DNA of 64,000 nt, from positions 248,001 to 312,000 of the forward strand of contig NZ_PYGC01000004.1 of assembly GCF_003014495.1 (NCBI RefSeq), read 5' to 3'. The notes beneath the pieces were generated by a model. That model saw only the letters and a list, made by a program, of their open reading frames with translations. It was not told where the DNA came from and made no database searches. The DNA is from Prolixibacter denitrificans (lineage in GTDB: Bacteria; Bacteroidota; Bacteroidia; Bacteroidales; Prolixibacteraceae). Each line of letters opens with the position of its first letter. The stretch's first letter is position 1. Of this stretch, positions 41,078-51,824 are shown in pieces. Both the position numbers and the translations under genes were made by a program.

Positions 41078-44000
41078 CTATTTCCACGACTTTTTAATAA
41101 TTAAATCAAATCCTGAGTTGGTCGCCTGGTTGGTTGCCTGCAAGTACAGCCAGCGCAGGATTTGGTATTCCAGGGTAATCTTTTCCGGCGCAATAATTTT
41201 GGTCTTCTTATCGAGAGCAAAAGTTCGCTGATATCCCAGGTACAGGTTCCTGGTAATGTATTTTCCAACGGTAACACTGCTGGATGACCAGCTTTCTCCG
41301 CCCGAAATCTCCAGCACATCGAGGTTAAGTGTCGACTGCAACGCATCTTTCAACACCGACGACACCTGCCCGAGCGCCAAATTCTTTGCTACACCGGATG
41401 CACTGTTCACGCTCGAATTCTGCGCAGAAGTAAGTTGATTGGAAGAACGTCCAAACAGAATATACGACAGAGCATCCTGCTCGGTAATTTGCTGGCCATC
41501 GAGACGAAACTCAAAGTTTGGTTCAAGCGCTCTTCCGGTTATGTGCAGGGTAATTTTCCTCAGTTGCTTTTCGACGTCGCGGAAGGAATAGGCAATGGTA
41601 AAATCAACCATCGGGTTAATCTCATCGCTTCCCGTGAAGGTTAAGCTGCCTGATTCAAAATCGAATCGTTTGCCATACATCTTATAAAACCCGCGCTGCA
41701 CATTCAATGTACCAAAAAGATCAACCGGTTTACCTTCCTTCACGGCACGCAAATCTCCTTTCAGCTCAAAGTTCATGTCCTTCCCCTTGATCCAGAAGTT
41801 TCCGGGAATGCGGACCGTAAAAGTTCCACTCAGTTGACGATAAAAATCAACTGACTGGAAAGCTGAAATCGTATCATTTACAGTCACCTGTTTCTTACCG
41901 GTTGTATCCGTTACCGACGCATCGTTTATGGCCTGCACTAACAACGGCGGATTTGGATCGTTCGACTTTACCGCCATTCGGGCACGCAAGGCATCCGCAT
42001 TCAAGTGTGCCTCTTCAACAGTCAGTTTTCCGGAGAATTTGGGCTGCTGCGGAGTTCCCTCCAAAAGCATATTTGTATTGATAACCGCATCCAGCAGGTC
42101 GGAATTGGCCACTGAGAATTTTTCACCACTGATATTCAAATGAATGTATTCCGGCTCAGCCCCCAATTGCGATTTCAGCTTCACATAACCATGCATCCCC
42201 AAGTATCCTTTTCCGGATTTCATCCCAAGGGTATCAATGGAGAACCGGTTTCCCTGAAGCCCGCTTCGTAGTATAATATTCCGATAGCTCAACCCGTACT
42301 CTTTATCGTCAAACTGCCCGTTATCAAGATGTACGTGCCCACCAATCTTGACATCGTCGATGGTATTCGAGAGCTGCACATTGGCCGAAAACAGTCCGCC
42401 AACTTTCATGCCCTGCTGAGCAATAAACCGGTTAAAACGGGCGATTTCCAAACTATCAATCCGCAGGTAACCATGCACCGGTTCGGTTTTCCGAAGCAGA
42501 TAAATGCTGTCGGCAAATGAAAGATGCAACGGGAGATCCAACTCCGCGGTCAGGAGAGAATCCTTTTCACCCAGCACACCCAACTGCAATTTCAATCTCT
42601 CATCCTGAAAATTCACATCAGCTGCAATTTGTTTCAGACTGATGGTGTCGAGCGCCGGCTTTTGAATATCCAGGAAACCCTGTATTTCCGGTTTGGTGCC
42701 ACTACCAGTTAACCGGATTCCGGACGAAACAATTCCTTTTAAGTTTTGCGGAACACCTTTGAAAGGAGGAATTTGCGACAAATCAACATTATCGAGAGAC
42801 AGGTTTAAATCTTCATTACCATGAAAAGCGAAACGGCCATCCAGCGCGATTTTTTGCTTAGCCGACGCCAATACCAGGTTCCTCACCACAATGGAATCAC
42901 CGGACGGAATTATCGAAGTCGAATCGCTTCCTCCATTCCATTCCGAGTGGATCAAACTCAAATGGAGTCGCTTCAAATCAACCCGGAGAGCATTCTTAAA
43001 AAAGACGTTTGCTGCCAAATTTGCCTTTAGCGAATCATTCATCACCAAATCAACCTGATTATCCAAGCGTCCATTTTTGAATTGGGTCTTCAGCCCCAAC
43101 GATTGCATAGCGATGCCGTTGATATCCATTGAACCTGCCTGCAAATCGGCTTCCCCGCTGTAAAGACTTTTCTGAAGTACGGCCTGTACATTTCCTGCCA
43201 GCGCCCCCACTGTAATGGAATCATACCGGAGATGTTGCAGATCGATATTTCCCGCAAACCGGAGCGAATCAGCCGGACCGATTATTCTTCCGGAAATGGT
43301 ACCGGTCATTTTCGATGGCGGCAATCCGAGTGGTTTGGCCAGACTATTAATATCACGAGCCTGAACAGTCAACGAAAAGTCGTTACTCAAATGAATGTTC
43401 CCCTTCCCCTTCGCGAACAGATGAAAGGCCGGAACCTCGAAGAGCAAGCTATCCAATTGGTAATTGCCAGCATTGTAACGCATCCGGGTATGAAAATCCG
43501 TCACCGGTTGCCCTAACAGAATCGTATTGTTTGACCGTATTTCCGCCTGTGCTTTCAAATCGTTCAATTTCATCCCTGAGCCCTTCAACCGAAGATCCAG
43601 ATTCACATCTGATTTCAAGGAATCTTTCGGCAGGAAATCAGCCAGGTCGACATGCCTCAACCGGGCATTAATTTGGTAAGCAGGATGGGTAAACAGCTCT
43701 TTAAGATGAGCTGTACTCTCTATCTTTCCAAGCCATGCATCCGCATTCAAACGAGCATCTACATTCCCGGCTCGTTTGTCCAAATTCACGGAGAAATTTT
43801 TCACGGTATAACCGGAATAGTGAGCATCGTTTAACTGTCCATCCAGCTTAACACGATTGGTTTTTATGTCAAAGCCATCACCATCGACGGCAAAACGTCC
43901 GGAAATCAATGAATTCAACGTGCTATCTCGCGTCCAGGTTGCTGCATTGATACTGTCGATATTTAGGTGAAAGTTGTACTGCGGATTCGTGCGCAAATCT

Positions 44001-44926
44001 TTGAACCAGCCCTCGAGGGCAAGACGCTGCTGTGCCTCTTGAACCTTGAGTTGCATCTGGTTTTGCTGCATGCCTCCTTTCAGCAAAAGCTGAATATTAG
44101 GCTTACCGTAAAGAGGCTGCTTAATAAACGGCTGCAAATCCGCCAAATCAAGCGGTTGAAAAGCCAGCTGCAAATCAGCTAAATTGAGTGAATCGAGCGG
44201 CAGTATTCCGTTACTGGTCATCCGCGAACGAGTGGTTTGAAAGTGCAGATCGCTCCACTTCAACCGCCGTTTCACCATCTCCAGTTTTCCCGTCAGGCTG
44301 TCGATAACTGCATCCGGTTGTTGCGTTTGCAGGTGAAACTGATTTAGATTTAGCGCCAGGTCTTCCGGTTCGAACCGGAAAGATAATGCTAAGCTGAGGG
44401 CCAACCTGCGCGGAATAATCGCAGCCGTGTCAATCGGGACGACCGTTCCCTGAAAGTCTTTCAGACGAAAGTCGGATATGTTGACCTTCCAACTACTTCC
44501 GCTTTTCGATGTCGAATCCGGCTGCACTTTTGTGGTGTCAGCCGGAAAAATGTGCTCCAGGTTCCAGGTCGAATCTCTTTCCTGGACAGCCAAAACACGC
44601 AGTTGTCCCAGCCCGACATAGTCAACGTTCACGTTTTTTCTAAGGACAGATGCCAGGGAATATTTTACATCCAGCTTCTGAAAAGCCAACAAAATTGTAT
44701 CATTCCGCGAAAGCGAGAAATTCTTCAGGTAAAAATTTCCCAACAGGTTCCCCCGGATGGAATCGAGTTTCACTTCGGCATGCAACATCTCACTCCCTCT
44801 CGACGACACGACAGATGCCAGCCATTGATTCAGCATTCCGGTACGGAGCATCAGCAGCACAGCGAGAATCAGAATGATGATTCCGCCAACCAGCCAGCTT
44901 ACTATGTTGATGATTCTCCTTACCAT
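41078..44926 (-). CDS. tamB: Translocation/assembly module TamB
   Basis: A 1282-aa inner-membrane-anchored periplasmic protein. A single N-terminal helix (IINIVSWLVGGIIILILAVLLML) is followed by a very long beta-rich region of repeated groove-forming strands, and the C-terminal DUF490 domain (about 950-1282: FWIKGKDMNFELKGDLRAVKEGKPVDLFGTLNVQRGFYKMYGKRFDFESGSLTF, ... ALSYILFGRSSNQLTSAQ). TamB bridges inner and outer membranes and helps phospholipid transport and barrel insertion. ATG 44926 is one base after the tamA stop; the longer frame to 44980 overlaps tamA and is not used. Confidence 0.92.
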   Translation of the reverse strand: MVRRIINIVSWLVGGIIILILAVLLMLRTGMLNQWLASVVSSRGSEMLHAEVKLDSIRGNLLGNFYLKNFSLSRNDTILLAFQKLDVKYSLASVLRKNVNVDYVGLGQLRVLAVQERDSTWNLEHIFPADTTKVQPDSTSKSGSSWKVNISDFRLKDFQGTVVPIDTAAIIPRRLALSLALSFRFEPEDLALNLNQFHLQTQQPDAVIDSLTGKLEMVKRRLKWSDLHFQTTRSRMTSNGILPLDSLNLADLQLAFQPLDLADLQPFIKQPLYGKPNIQLLLKGGMQQNQMQLKVQEAQQRLALEGWFKDLRTNPQYNFHLNIDSINAATWTRDSTLNSLISGRFAVDGDGFDIKTNRVKLDGQLNDAHYSGYTVKNFSVNLDKRAGNVDARLNADAWLGKIESTAHLKELFTHPAYQINARLRHVDLADFLPKDSLKSDVNLDLRLKGSGMKLNDLKAQAEIRSNNTILLGQPVTDFHTRMRYNAGNYQLDSLLFEVPAFHLFAKGKGNIHLSNDFSLTVQARDINSLAKPLGLPPSKMTGTISGRIIGPADSLRFAGNIDLQHLRYDSITVGALAGNVQAVLQKSLYSGEADLQAGSMDINGIAMQSLGLKTQFKNGRLDNQVDLVMNDSLKANLAANVFFKNALRVDLKRLHLSLIHSEWNGGSDSTSIIPSGDSIVVRNLVLASAKQKIALDGRFAFHGNEDLNLSLDNVDLSQIPPFKGVPQNLKGIVSSGIRLTGSGTKPEIQGFLDIQKPALDTISLKQIAADVNFQDERLKLQLGVLGEKDSLLTAELDLPLHLSFADSIYLLRKTEPVHGYLRIDSLEIARFNRFIAQQGMKVGGLFSANVQLSNTIDDVKIGGHVHLDNGQFDDKEYGLSYRNIILRSGLQGNRFSIDTLGMKSGKGYLGMHGYVKLKSQLGAEPEYIHLNISGEKFSVANSDLLDAVINTNMLLEGTPQQPKFSGKLTVEEAHLNADALRARMAVKSNDPNPPLLVQAINDASVTDTTGKKQVTVNDTISAFQSVDFYRQLSGTFTVRIPGNFWIKGKDMNFELKGDLRAVKEGKPVDLFGTLNVQRGFYKMYGKRFDFESGSLTFTGSDEINPMVDFTIAYSFRDVEKQLRKITLHITGRALEPNFEFRLDGQQITEQDALSYILFGRSSNQLTSAQNSSVNSASGVAKNLALGQVSSVLKDALQSTLNLDVLEISGGESWSSSSVTVGKYITRNLYLGYQRTFALDKKTKIIAPEKITLEYQILRWLYLQATNQATNSGFDLIIKKSWK

Positions 44927-44927
44927 A

Positions 44928-46745
44928 CTAAAATGCCTGTCCGATAGAAATGAAAAACTGCGTTCGAAACTTATTCTCAAACACCGGTGTCGCTAAATCC
45001 AACCGAATCGGGCCGATAGGCGTCTTCACCCGAACTCCCAACCCAACATCATATTTAAGACGTTCCAAGTTGTAGTTAAATGCTTTGGGCCAGACATTTC
45101 CAAAATCCATGAAAGCGGCTCCTCCAAAAATTTCGTATACCGGGAAACGAACTTCAGCGCTTCCTTCCAGCACACTGTTACCACCGATGGGCACCCCGTT
45201 CTCGTTTACCGGCGAAACCTGATTCCGGCCCCAACCCCTCAATGAGTTCGCACCTCCAAGCAAAAAACGGTCTTCCAACGGACTTTGCCTGTCTCCCTTT
45301 ATCGGTCGAATGACACCGGCCCGCAACCGGGCCGCAAAAACCCAATTCACGTTGAACGGAATATAGTGCCGGACGTCTGATTCTACTTTGATGTAGTGAT
45401 ATTTCGACTGAAAACCAACGCCCATGTACGTCACGTACGTGTCAAGCTTCCAGCCGTCGGTCGGATCGAAAACGTCGTTGGTTGTATTTCGGCTAACACC
45501 TACGGTGATTCCTGATTTATTGTGAATCGAATCCTGCGGATTGACCGTTGAATCGATTGCTGCCGCAGCTTTATTGGTCAGCCGGTCTTTTTCGAGCGAA
45601 TACATCAAATAGCCGGCAGTACCGGAAGAAAATGTTTGCTGAAATGTGACGCCGGTTCCCAGTCGGTCGACTTCGAAACCGGTTTCATTCTCCCGGATAT
45701 AAAACGGGTTCAGGATAAAATCGAGATTATCGCGAAAAATATCAGGCTGAATGAACTTAGTGTCAAAACTGAACGGGAGAAAATGAGAGTGCTTCCCATT
45801 GAAAATCAATCGCCGGGCACCACCCAGAAAATGTAAACGGGTAACTTCAGCCGATACCCGAACGCGGTCTTCTGTACCATATCCCACACCCGCCTGCAAC
45901 GACCAACGCGGCTTTTCCTTCAGATAAACAGTAATCGGAATACTATCGCCCTGAATGCTATCGGTCTGTGCGCGCACAACCACATAGCTAAACAACTCGG
46001 TATTGAAAAGCTTTTGTTGTGTTAGCTGTAGCTGCTTTTGCGAAAAGCGGTCTCCCGGAGAAAACCGGAGTTTGTTACGGATAAACTTCACCGGAACCAA
46101 AGAATCACCATTAAAGGTTACTTTACCGAACCACGCTTTTGGGCCCGGCTTTACCTGAAACTGCAAATCGACTGAATGTGCCGAAGTATCGACCTGAATA
46201 TCACGTTTGACATTCACCAATGGAAAACCTTTATTGGTATAAGCACTGGTCAGTTTGTCTTCCGACTGGTAAACATCCTGATCGACAAAACGTTTTCCCA
46301 CCTTCACCGGGAACTCCTTCTTTGCCTCATTTACGATCGCAGAATCCAGCCGTAACGTGTCATCGTATATCTTTATCCGGTTAACGAGGTAAGGTCTTCC
46401 CTCTTTTACATGAATCAAAACAGAAATTCGTCTACCCACCCGATTGGAGTCGAGGGAATAATGAATCGCCGGATGCAAAAAGCCATTCCGCTGATAGTAG
46501 CTTTTCAACCGATCGATATCATTGTCCAACGTATACTTAGAGAAAGTCGGACCCGGCTTCCAGAATTGTAACTTATCGAGAAATGTAGGGCTTTCCGTAT
46601 TCATCTGTCCGGCGAGGTCTTCGTCGCTCAACGTGGCATTTCCTTCGAATACCACCTTCTTAATCACCGGTTTCTTTTGAGCGAATGACTCAAACGGCAA
46701 GAGAAGAATAAACGCCAATAAAATAATCCTGAAGACTCCCGGCAT
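44928..46745 (-). CDS. tamA: TamA/BamA-family outer-membrane protein
   Basis: A 605-aa Omp85 protein. Signal peptide MPGVFRIILLAFILLLPFESFAQ, then POTRA domains at about 25-260 (VIKKVVFEGNATLSDEDLAGQMN, AWFGKVTFNGDSLVPVKFIRNKLRFSPGDRF), then a 16-strand barrel with the Omp85 motif at about 500-520 (EDRFLLGGANSLRGWGRNQVSP) and terminal FRTQFFISIGQAF. The frame extends to 46820, but the ATG at 46745 places the signal peptide first. Together with tamB one base downstream it forms the TAM complex. Confidence 0.9.
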   Translation of the reverse strand: MPGVFRIILLAFILLLPFESFAQKKPVIKKVVFEGNATLSDEDLAGQMNTESPTFLDKLQFWKPGPTFSKYTLDNDIDRLKSYYQRNGFLHPAIHYSLDSNRVGRRISVLIHVKEGRPYLVNRIKIYDDTLRLDSAIVNEAKKEFPVKVGKRFVDQDVYQSEDKLTSAYTNKGFPLVNVKRDIQVDTSAHSVDLQFQVKPGPKAWFGKVTFNGDSLVPVKFIRNKLRFSPGDRFSQKQLQLTQQKLFNTELFSYVVVRAQTDSIQGDSIPITVYLKEKPRWSLQAGVGYGTEDRVRVSAEVTRLHFLGGARRLIFNGKHSHFLPFSFDTKFIQPDIFRDNLDFILNPFYIRENETGFEVDRLGTGVTFQQTFSSGTAGYLMYSLEKDRLTNKAAAAIDSTVNPQDSIHNKSGITVGVSRNTTNDVFDPTDGWKLDTYVTYMGVGFQSKYHYIKVESDVRHYIPFNVNWVFAARLRAGVIRPIKGDRQSPLEDRFLLGGANSLRGWGRNQVSPVNENGVPIGGNSVLEGSAEVRFPVYEIFGGAAFMDFGNVWPKAFNYNLERLKYDVGLGVRVKTPIGPIRLDLATPVFENKFRTQFFISIGQAF

Positions 46746-46923
46746 ACAAGTGATTTTGATCGATTTCGAAAGAGTGAACCAATCGCTGAAGTGAAGACAG
46801 TGAAACACTGCTGTAATCACCCATTTTAAACGGTTGAAACACTAATTTAGTTCAAAAAGTGCCAATCAGGAAATGGGTTTGAGAAGACTTGCGGAAAAAT
46901 GAATGATGGAGTCAAAACCAGCA

Positions 46924-46956
46924 CAAAAAAAGAGCCGCCTCAAAATGAGACAGCTC
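46924..46956 (-). terminator. Terminator after carboxynorspermidine synthase
   Basis: On the minus strand GAGC-N3-CTC, loop ATTTT, GAG-N3-GCTC followed by a run of seven T. It lies 25 bases after the stop of the synthase gene. Confidence 0.65.
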
Positions 46957-46980
46957 CTTGTTCGTATTATCGTCGAATTT

Positions 46981-48174
46981 TTACAACTCCAAATCAACGT
47001 TATGCAACTCATTCCATGGTAACCCATGTTGGTTCAGTTCTTCCAGGAACGGATCCGGATCGAATTGCTCAACGTTGTAGACGCCGGGCTTTTTCCATTT
47101 TTCCTGCATAAACATCATCGCGCCAATCATCGCCGGAACACCCGTGGTATAACTAACAGCCTGCATCCCAGTTTCCTTGTAAGCTGCTTCGTGGCTACAA
47201 TTATTGTAAATGTAATAAGTCTGCTCCTTGCCGTCTTTCAATCCGCGGATGCGACAACCGATGGAGGTTTCTCCATGGTAATTTTCACCCAAATCACCCG
47301 GATCGGGCAATACAGCTTTCAGGAACTGAATCGGGACAATCTCCTTCCCTTCGTACATGATGGGCTCAATACCAGCCATACCGATATTCTGAATCACCCT
47401 CAGGTGAGTCAGGTATTCCTGTCCAAAGGTCATCCAGAAGCGAGCCCGTTTGATGGTCGGGAAATTTTTCACCAACGATTCCAGCTCTTCATGGTAAATC
47501 AAATAGGATTCTTTCGGGCCAATATTCGGATAATTCAACGGCTTATGAATTTCGTGTGGTTCGGTCAACTGCCAATCGTCATTCTCCCAGTATTTTCCTT
47601 TCTGGGTCACCTCACGAATATTGATTTCGGGATTGAAATTAGTAGCAAACGCTTTCCCGTGATCGCCGGCGTTACAATCGACAATGTCGAGATACTGGAT
47701 TTCGTCGAACACGTTTTTAGCCGCATGCGCAGTGAAGATACTGGTCACACCCGGATCGAAACCACATCCCAGAATAGCAGTCAGACCTGCTTCCTTGAAA
47801 CGATCGTGATAAGCCCACTGCCACTTATACTCAAATTTGGCTTCATCCTTCGGCTCATAATTGGCGGTATCCAGATAGGAAACACCCGTTTCGAGACAGG
47901 CATCCATGATCGTTAAATCCTGGTAAGGAAGAGCGACATTTACCACCAAATCGGGCTGAAACGAACGAATCAGTTTCACCAATTGCGGTACACTGTCGGC
48001 ATCCACCTGAGCCGTTTGGATCCGGTTTCCACCAATTTTTTCAGCAATCGCATCACATTTTGCTTTGGTGCGGCTTGCCAGCATAATTTCCGAAAATACC
48101 TTTGGAAGTCCGGCCATTTTGTGAGCAACCACTGTTCCTACACCTCCGGCGCCAATGATCAACACTTTACCCAT
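46981..48174 (-). CDS. Carboxynorspermidine synthase (saccharopine dehydrogenase family)
   Basis: A 397-aa NADPH-dependent enzyme joining aspartate-semialdehyde with a diamine to make carboxy(nor)spermidine. Rossmann motif GAGGVGTVVAHKMA at residues 8-21 right after MGKVLII, so ATG 48174 is chosen over the frame from 48237. Family marks: DLVVNVALPYQDLTIMDACLETGVSYLDTANYE, ILGCGFDPGVTSIFTAHA, and C-terminal TGVPAMIGAMMF. The SDH family includes lysine-pathway enzymes, but the presence of nspC in the same window favours the polyamine role. Confidence 0.88.
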   Translation of the reverse strand: MGKVLIIGAGGVGTVVAHKMAGLPKVFSEIMLASRTKAKCDAIAEKIGGNRIQTAQVDADSVPQLVKLIRSFQPDLVVNVALPYQDLTIMDACLETGVSYLDTANYEPKDEAKFEYKWQWAYHDRFKEAGLTAILGCGFDPGVTSIFTAHAAKNVFDEIQYLDIVDCNAGDHGKAFATNFNPEINIREVTQKGKYWENDDWQLTEPHEIHKPLNYPNIGPKESYLIYHEELESLVKNFPTIKRARFWMTFGQEYLTHLRVIQNIGMAGIEPIMYEGKEIVPIQFLKAVLPDPGDLGENYHGETSIGCRIRGLKDGKEQTYYIYNNCSHEAAYKETGMQAVSYTTGVPAMIGAMMFMQEKWKKPGVYNVEQFDPDPFLEELNQHGLPWNELHNVDLEL

Positions 48175-48450
48175 CAAAAATATCTGTTTATTCAGGTTCA
48201 ACAATTCTAAAGCAGCGCAAAGTACGCATTTTTTCAAGGCAAAAAGATAGGGAATTTAAAACAAGAATGAAACCGCAGTATCCGGAACATCGACAGAAAA
48301 TTGAACAAACAAAGAAAGGCAACTGTCACGATTATTACCAGACAGTTACAATTTGTTAAATAGTCACTGAATTTTAATCAGTTAAAATATCATATAATCG
48401 AAAAAGTTACGTTGTAATGAAACACACCCTTTCAATTTAGTACGAAGTTT

Positions 48451-51400
48451 ATGGATGTCGGAGTGAGCAAAATGTTGGAAGAATGGAAGAATTTTCTGGA
48501 TCATTCCCGTGACCCTGAGTTCCTGTTAACCAGTCGCGGAGAGTTGGTCTATTGCTCTCCGTCTGCCTTTCAAATTGCGAATCTACGTTCGTTTGATTTA
48601 CCGGCAACGGCCGACAACTGGCTGCAACTTATCCATCGTTCAGAGCGTGAAATCTTGCTATCGAAAGTTAAAAGCGCTTTTGAGACTACTTATGTTCCCA
48701 TTCCGAAAACTATAACAATCACCAACTCCAAAGGGGACACCGAGAAATATTTTGCTGTTTCCCAGCTCATCTCATCAGCCGATGCTGATATGAATTTGCT
48801 GCGGGTCACCTTGCGGGAAGATAAAACCCGGCAAAACCAATCGGATGAAAAGCAAGAACTGCTGGATAAAATTATCGAACTGGTCAACGGCGACACTTCC
48901 CTCGACAGAAAATTAAATGAATTTCTCCGCCTGACGTGTCCTCAACCGAATATCAAAAATCTCTTCATATACTTTAATCGAAAGGATACTGACACCCCGG
49001 TTTATACCTGCGCGTCGGAAAAAGAGCAGTTTCAGATTGTGACAGAGCAAAACAGAGCGTTCATCAATATCTGGAACGAGTTGCTATATCACCTGGAGCC
49101 GGCAAAAGACAAACTCCATGTCCAACGCCAGGAATTGCCGGAAAACATTGCTTCCAAGTTAAAGGACAAGGGGATTGACGAACTTTACATTTTCCCTATT
49201 GTACCACAAAACAACGTGGCTGCCTACCTGGGGATTATACCCCATAAATCGCTCACTTTCGAAGAATCACTTTGGGAAGAAATCAGTCGCGTGCTTTCAC
49301 TAGCGTGGTTAATCGACAACAAGCGGAAGCGACTTATTCATTATAAAGAGAAACTGGATTGGCTGCTGGACACTTCCGGACAGTGGTATTGGGAATTCAA
49401 TCCGTCTAAATCAAAGTTTGTCATCGACAGGCACTGGATGATAAAGTGCGGTTATACACAGAATCATTGGCCGAAAGAAGAGTTTATCCGCTATGTCCAT
49501 CCCAACGACCGCGATGCATTCGTCAGTCAGTTGGACGTTGCTTCCGAAACCCGGAACCAGTTTTTCGAAACCGAGTTCCGCTTTCAAAAATCGAACGGAG
49601 AATACCAGGCAATTTCCTGCAAGGGGAAAACCATGTTCAGTCACCACTCGGGTCGCCCCCGGATTGTGGGCGTATTAAACGAAGTTATTCCGTTGGAAAC
49701 TATACAGGAACGCTTTGAGCAGGTTTTTCAACTCAGTCCATCCTATATGGTCATAACACAAATGGCCACCGGGACTATCGTCGATGTCAACCAACGCTTT
49801 CTCGACCTTATTAGGAAAAAGAAAGAGGAAATAGTGAATACCGACTTTTTTAAACTGGGATTCATTTCGAAGGAAACCCGCGAAAATATTCGGGAAAAAC
49901 TGCTGCGTGAGAAAAAGGTTATCAATGAAGAGATTACCATCGAAGTTGGAGAGCAAAAAAGATTTGGTTTGTATAGTGCTTCAATCTTCATGAGCGATGA
50001 AGAAATGCTGGTACTTTCTTCTGTCCAAGACTTTACCGAACAAAAAAACACGAGCAATGAACTCAAACAACACCGGGAAAACCTGAATGAATTAATACAG
50101 CACAGAACCGTTGAACTGAACAAAAGCAAACTTTATTACGAAACGCTCATACAGGAGATGACTGACTACATTTGTCACTCTCTCCCCGATACTACGATAC
50201 TGTTTGTCAACGATGCCTATTGCCGGTACCTCGGTCAGCCCCGGGAAAACCTGATAGGAAAACGGTGGATCAACTTCATCCCAGATGCTTCACAGGATTA
50301 CATCCATGAACAAATCAGAATAATTACAGAAACCCAAAAGGTCCACACATTCGAAATCAATGTACCGGCAAGGAATGGGAAACCGGAAACCTGGGTGCAG
50401 TGGATCAACGTCCCGATTCGGAATGAGAATGGTGAAATCACCGAGATTCAGTCCAGTGGTCGTGACATCACCAACATCAAACTGATACAAGCCGAATTAA
50501 ATGAAGCCAAAGAGAAAGCTGAAGCATCTGGAAGGCTCAAATCAGCATTTCTGGCCAACATCTCGCATGAGATCCGCACGCCGATGAATGTGATCCTCGG
50601 CTTCACCAATCTACTTATAGACAACGATCTGAACGAAGAGGAACGCGAAGAATTTGCGGGTCACATCACCAATAATGCCAACTTATTGCTCCGAGTGCTG
50701 GACAACATCCTGGAAATTTCACGAATAGAAGCCGGATCTACCGCAATTGAGAAAGCTCCGTGCGATATCAATAAAATGCTGGAAAATCTTTGCCAGGAAT
50801 ATGAAAACCTGGCGCAACCGGGCGTAAAAATATATAACCGTCCGGCACTCAAAGGCCCTTTCTCGTACATGACCGACAAAAGACGAATGAAACAGTTGCT
50901 CACCAACTTAATGGATAACGCTGTTAAATTTACCAGCGAAGGACATATCGAATGCGGATACAAACTACATCCAACTAATCATAATTTCGACAAAATTGAG
51001 TTTTACATCAAAGATACCGGAATAGGTGTCGCTTCCGACATGATTCCTTTAATCTTTGAACCATTTCGGCAAGCCGACAACGGCCTTACCAGGCAATTTG
51101 GTGGAACCGGACTGGGATTATCTATCGCTAAAAAATTAGCCGAACTACTGGGCGGAACCATGAATGTCAATTCAGTTCCGGGCAAGCAAACAATTTTTTC
51201 CGTTACTTTTCCGTTTCAACCTTCAAATCAGGAAACAACAAAAAAGATGATACATAATACTGCCGACAATAAGTATCACTTTGTGCCCGATTGGCAACAG
51301 CACAAAGTATTAATTGTGGAAGATGTGGAGTCGAATTACCAATACATTTACAGTGTTCTTGGTAAAACCGGAATCCAAATTGTATGGGCTTCAGATGGCA

Positions 51401-51669
51401 AAGAAGCAATTGAATATTATAAGCAGAATCCGGATATCGACATGATTCTGATGGACATCAAACTTCCGATTATGAACGGTCTTGATGCAACGCAAACGCT
51501 CAAAAGATTAAATCCCGACATACCCGTGATTGCCGTTACAGCCTATGCCATGGCCGAGGATAAGGAGAAATGCCTGGAAGCCGGTTGCGATGATTTCATT
51601 GTCAAGCCCGTCAACCGCTTTGAGTTGCTGGCCAAGATTGAGAATTACTTCGAATCTCAGGAATCATAA
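48451..51669 (+). CDS. Multi-PAS hybrid sensor histidine kinase
   Basis: A 1072-aa cytoplasmic-looking hybrid kinase with no clear membrane helix. PAS-like segments at about 10-120, 305-415, 415-535 and 565-685 (FQLSPSYMVITQMATGTIVDVNQRFLDL; EMTDYICHSLPDTTILFVNDAYCRYLGQPRENLIGKRW); a possible GAF-like part at 150-300; a coiled-coil at 535-560. HisKA with the phospho-acceptor H706 (FLANISHEIRTPMN), HATPase at about 810-930 (DTGIGVASDMIPLIFEPFRQAD, GGTGLGLSIAKKLAELLGG), and a C-terminal receiver with D1002 (MILMDIKLPIMNG). No output regulator gene is adjacent. Confidence 0.92.
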   Translation: MDVGVSKMLEEWKNFLDHSRDPEFLLTSRGELVYCSPSAFQIANLRSFDLPATADNWLQLIHRSEREILLSKVKSAFETTYVPIPKTITITNSKGDTEKYFAVSQLISSADADMNLLRVTLREDKTRQNQSDEKQELLDKIIELVNGDTSLDRKLNEFLRLTCPQPNIKNLFIYFNRKDTDTPVYTCASEKEQFQIVTEQNRAFINIWNELLYHLEPAKDKLHVQRQELPENIASKLKDKGIDELYIFPIVPQNNVAAYLGIIPHKSLTFEESLWEEISRVLSLAWLIDNKRKRLIHYKEKLDWLLDTSGQWYWEFNPSKSKFVIDRHWMIKCGYTQNHWPKEEFIRYVHPNDRDAFVSQLDVASETRNQFFETEFRFQKSNGEYQAISCKGKTMFSHHSGRPRIVGVLNEVIPLETIQERFEQVFQLSPSYMVITQMATGTIVDVNQRFLDLIRKKKEEIVNTDFFKLGFISKETRENIREKLLREKKVINEEITIEVGEQKRFGLYSASIFMSDEEMLVLSSVQDFTEQKNTSNELKQHRENLNELIQHRTVELNKSKLYYETLIQEMTDYICHSLPDTTILFVNDAYCRYLGQPRENLIGKRWINFIPDASQDYIHEQIRIITETQKVHTFEINVPARNGKPETWVQWINVPIRNENGEITEIQSSGRDITNIKLIQAELNEAKEKAEASGRLKSAFLANISHEIRTPMNVILGFTNLLIDNDLNEEEREEFAGHITNNANLLLRVLDNILEISRIEAGSTAIEKAPCDINKMLENLCQEYENLAQPGVKIYNRPALKGPFSYMTDKRRMKQLLTNLMDNAVKFTSEGHIECGYKLHPTNHNFDKIEFYIKDTGIGVASDMIPLIFEPFRQADNGLTRQFGGTGLGLSIAKKLAELLGGTMNVNSVPGKQTIFSVTFPFQPSNQETTKKMIHNTADNKYHFVPDWQQHKVLIVEDVESNYQYIYSVLGKTGIQIVWASDGKEAIEYYKQNPDIDMILMDIKLPIMNGLDATQTLKRLNPDIPVIAVTAYAMAEDKEKCLEAGCDDFIVKPVNRFELLAKIENYFESQES

Positions 51670-51824
51670 CCGGCGTTTGCAGTGTTGGAACACTAAAAAT
51701 AATCAAATAAAGAGTTGACCTAAACCAAAACAAGACAACCTAAAGGCATCCGAATGGTGTGATATACACAAAGCTTTTGATTGAGGAAAAAGCATTTTAT
51801 TTCAAAAACACTGAAAATAAACGT

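Noticed and set aside
47026-47916. A 296-aa plus-strand frame
   Set aside because: Antisense to the carboxynorspermidine synthase gene; composition is that of a mirror frame.
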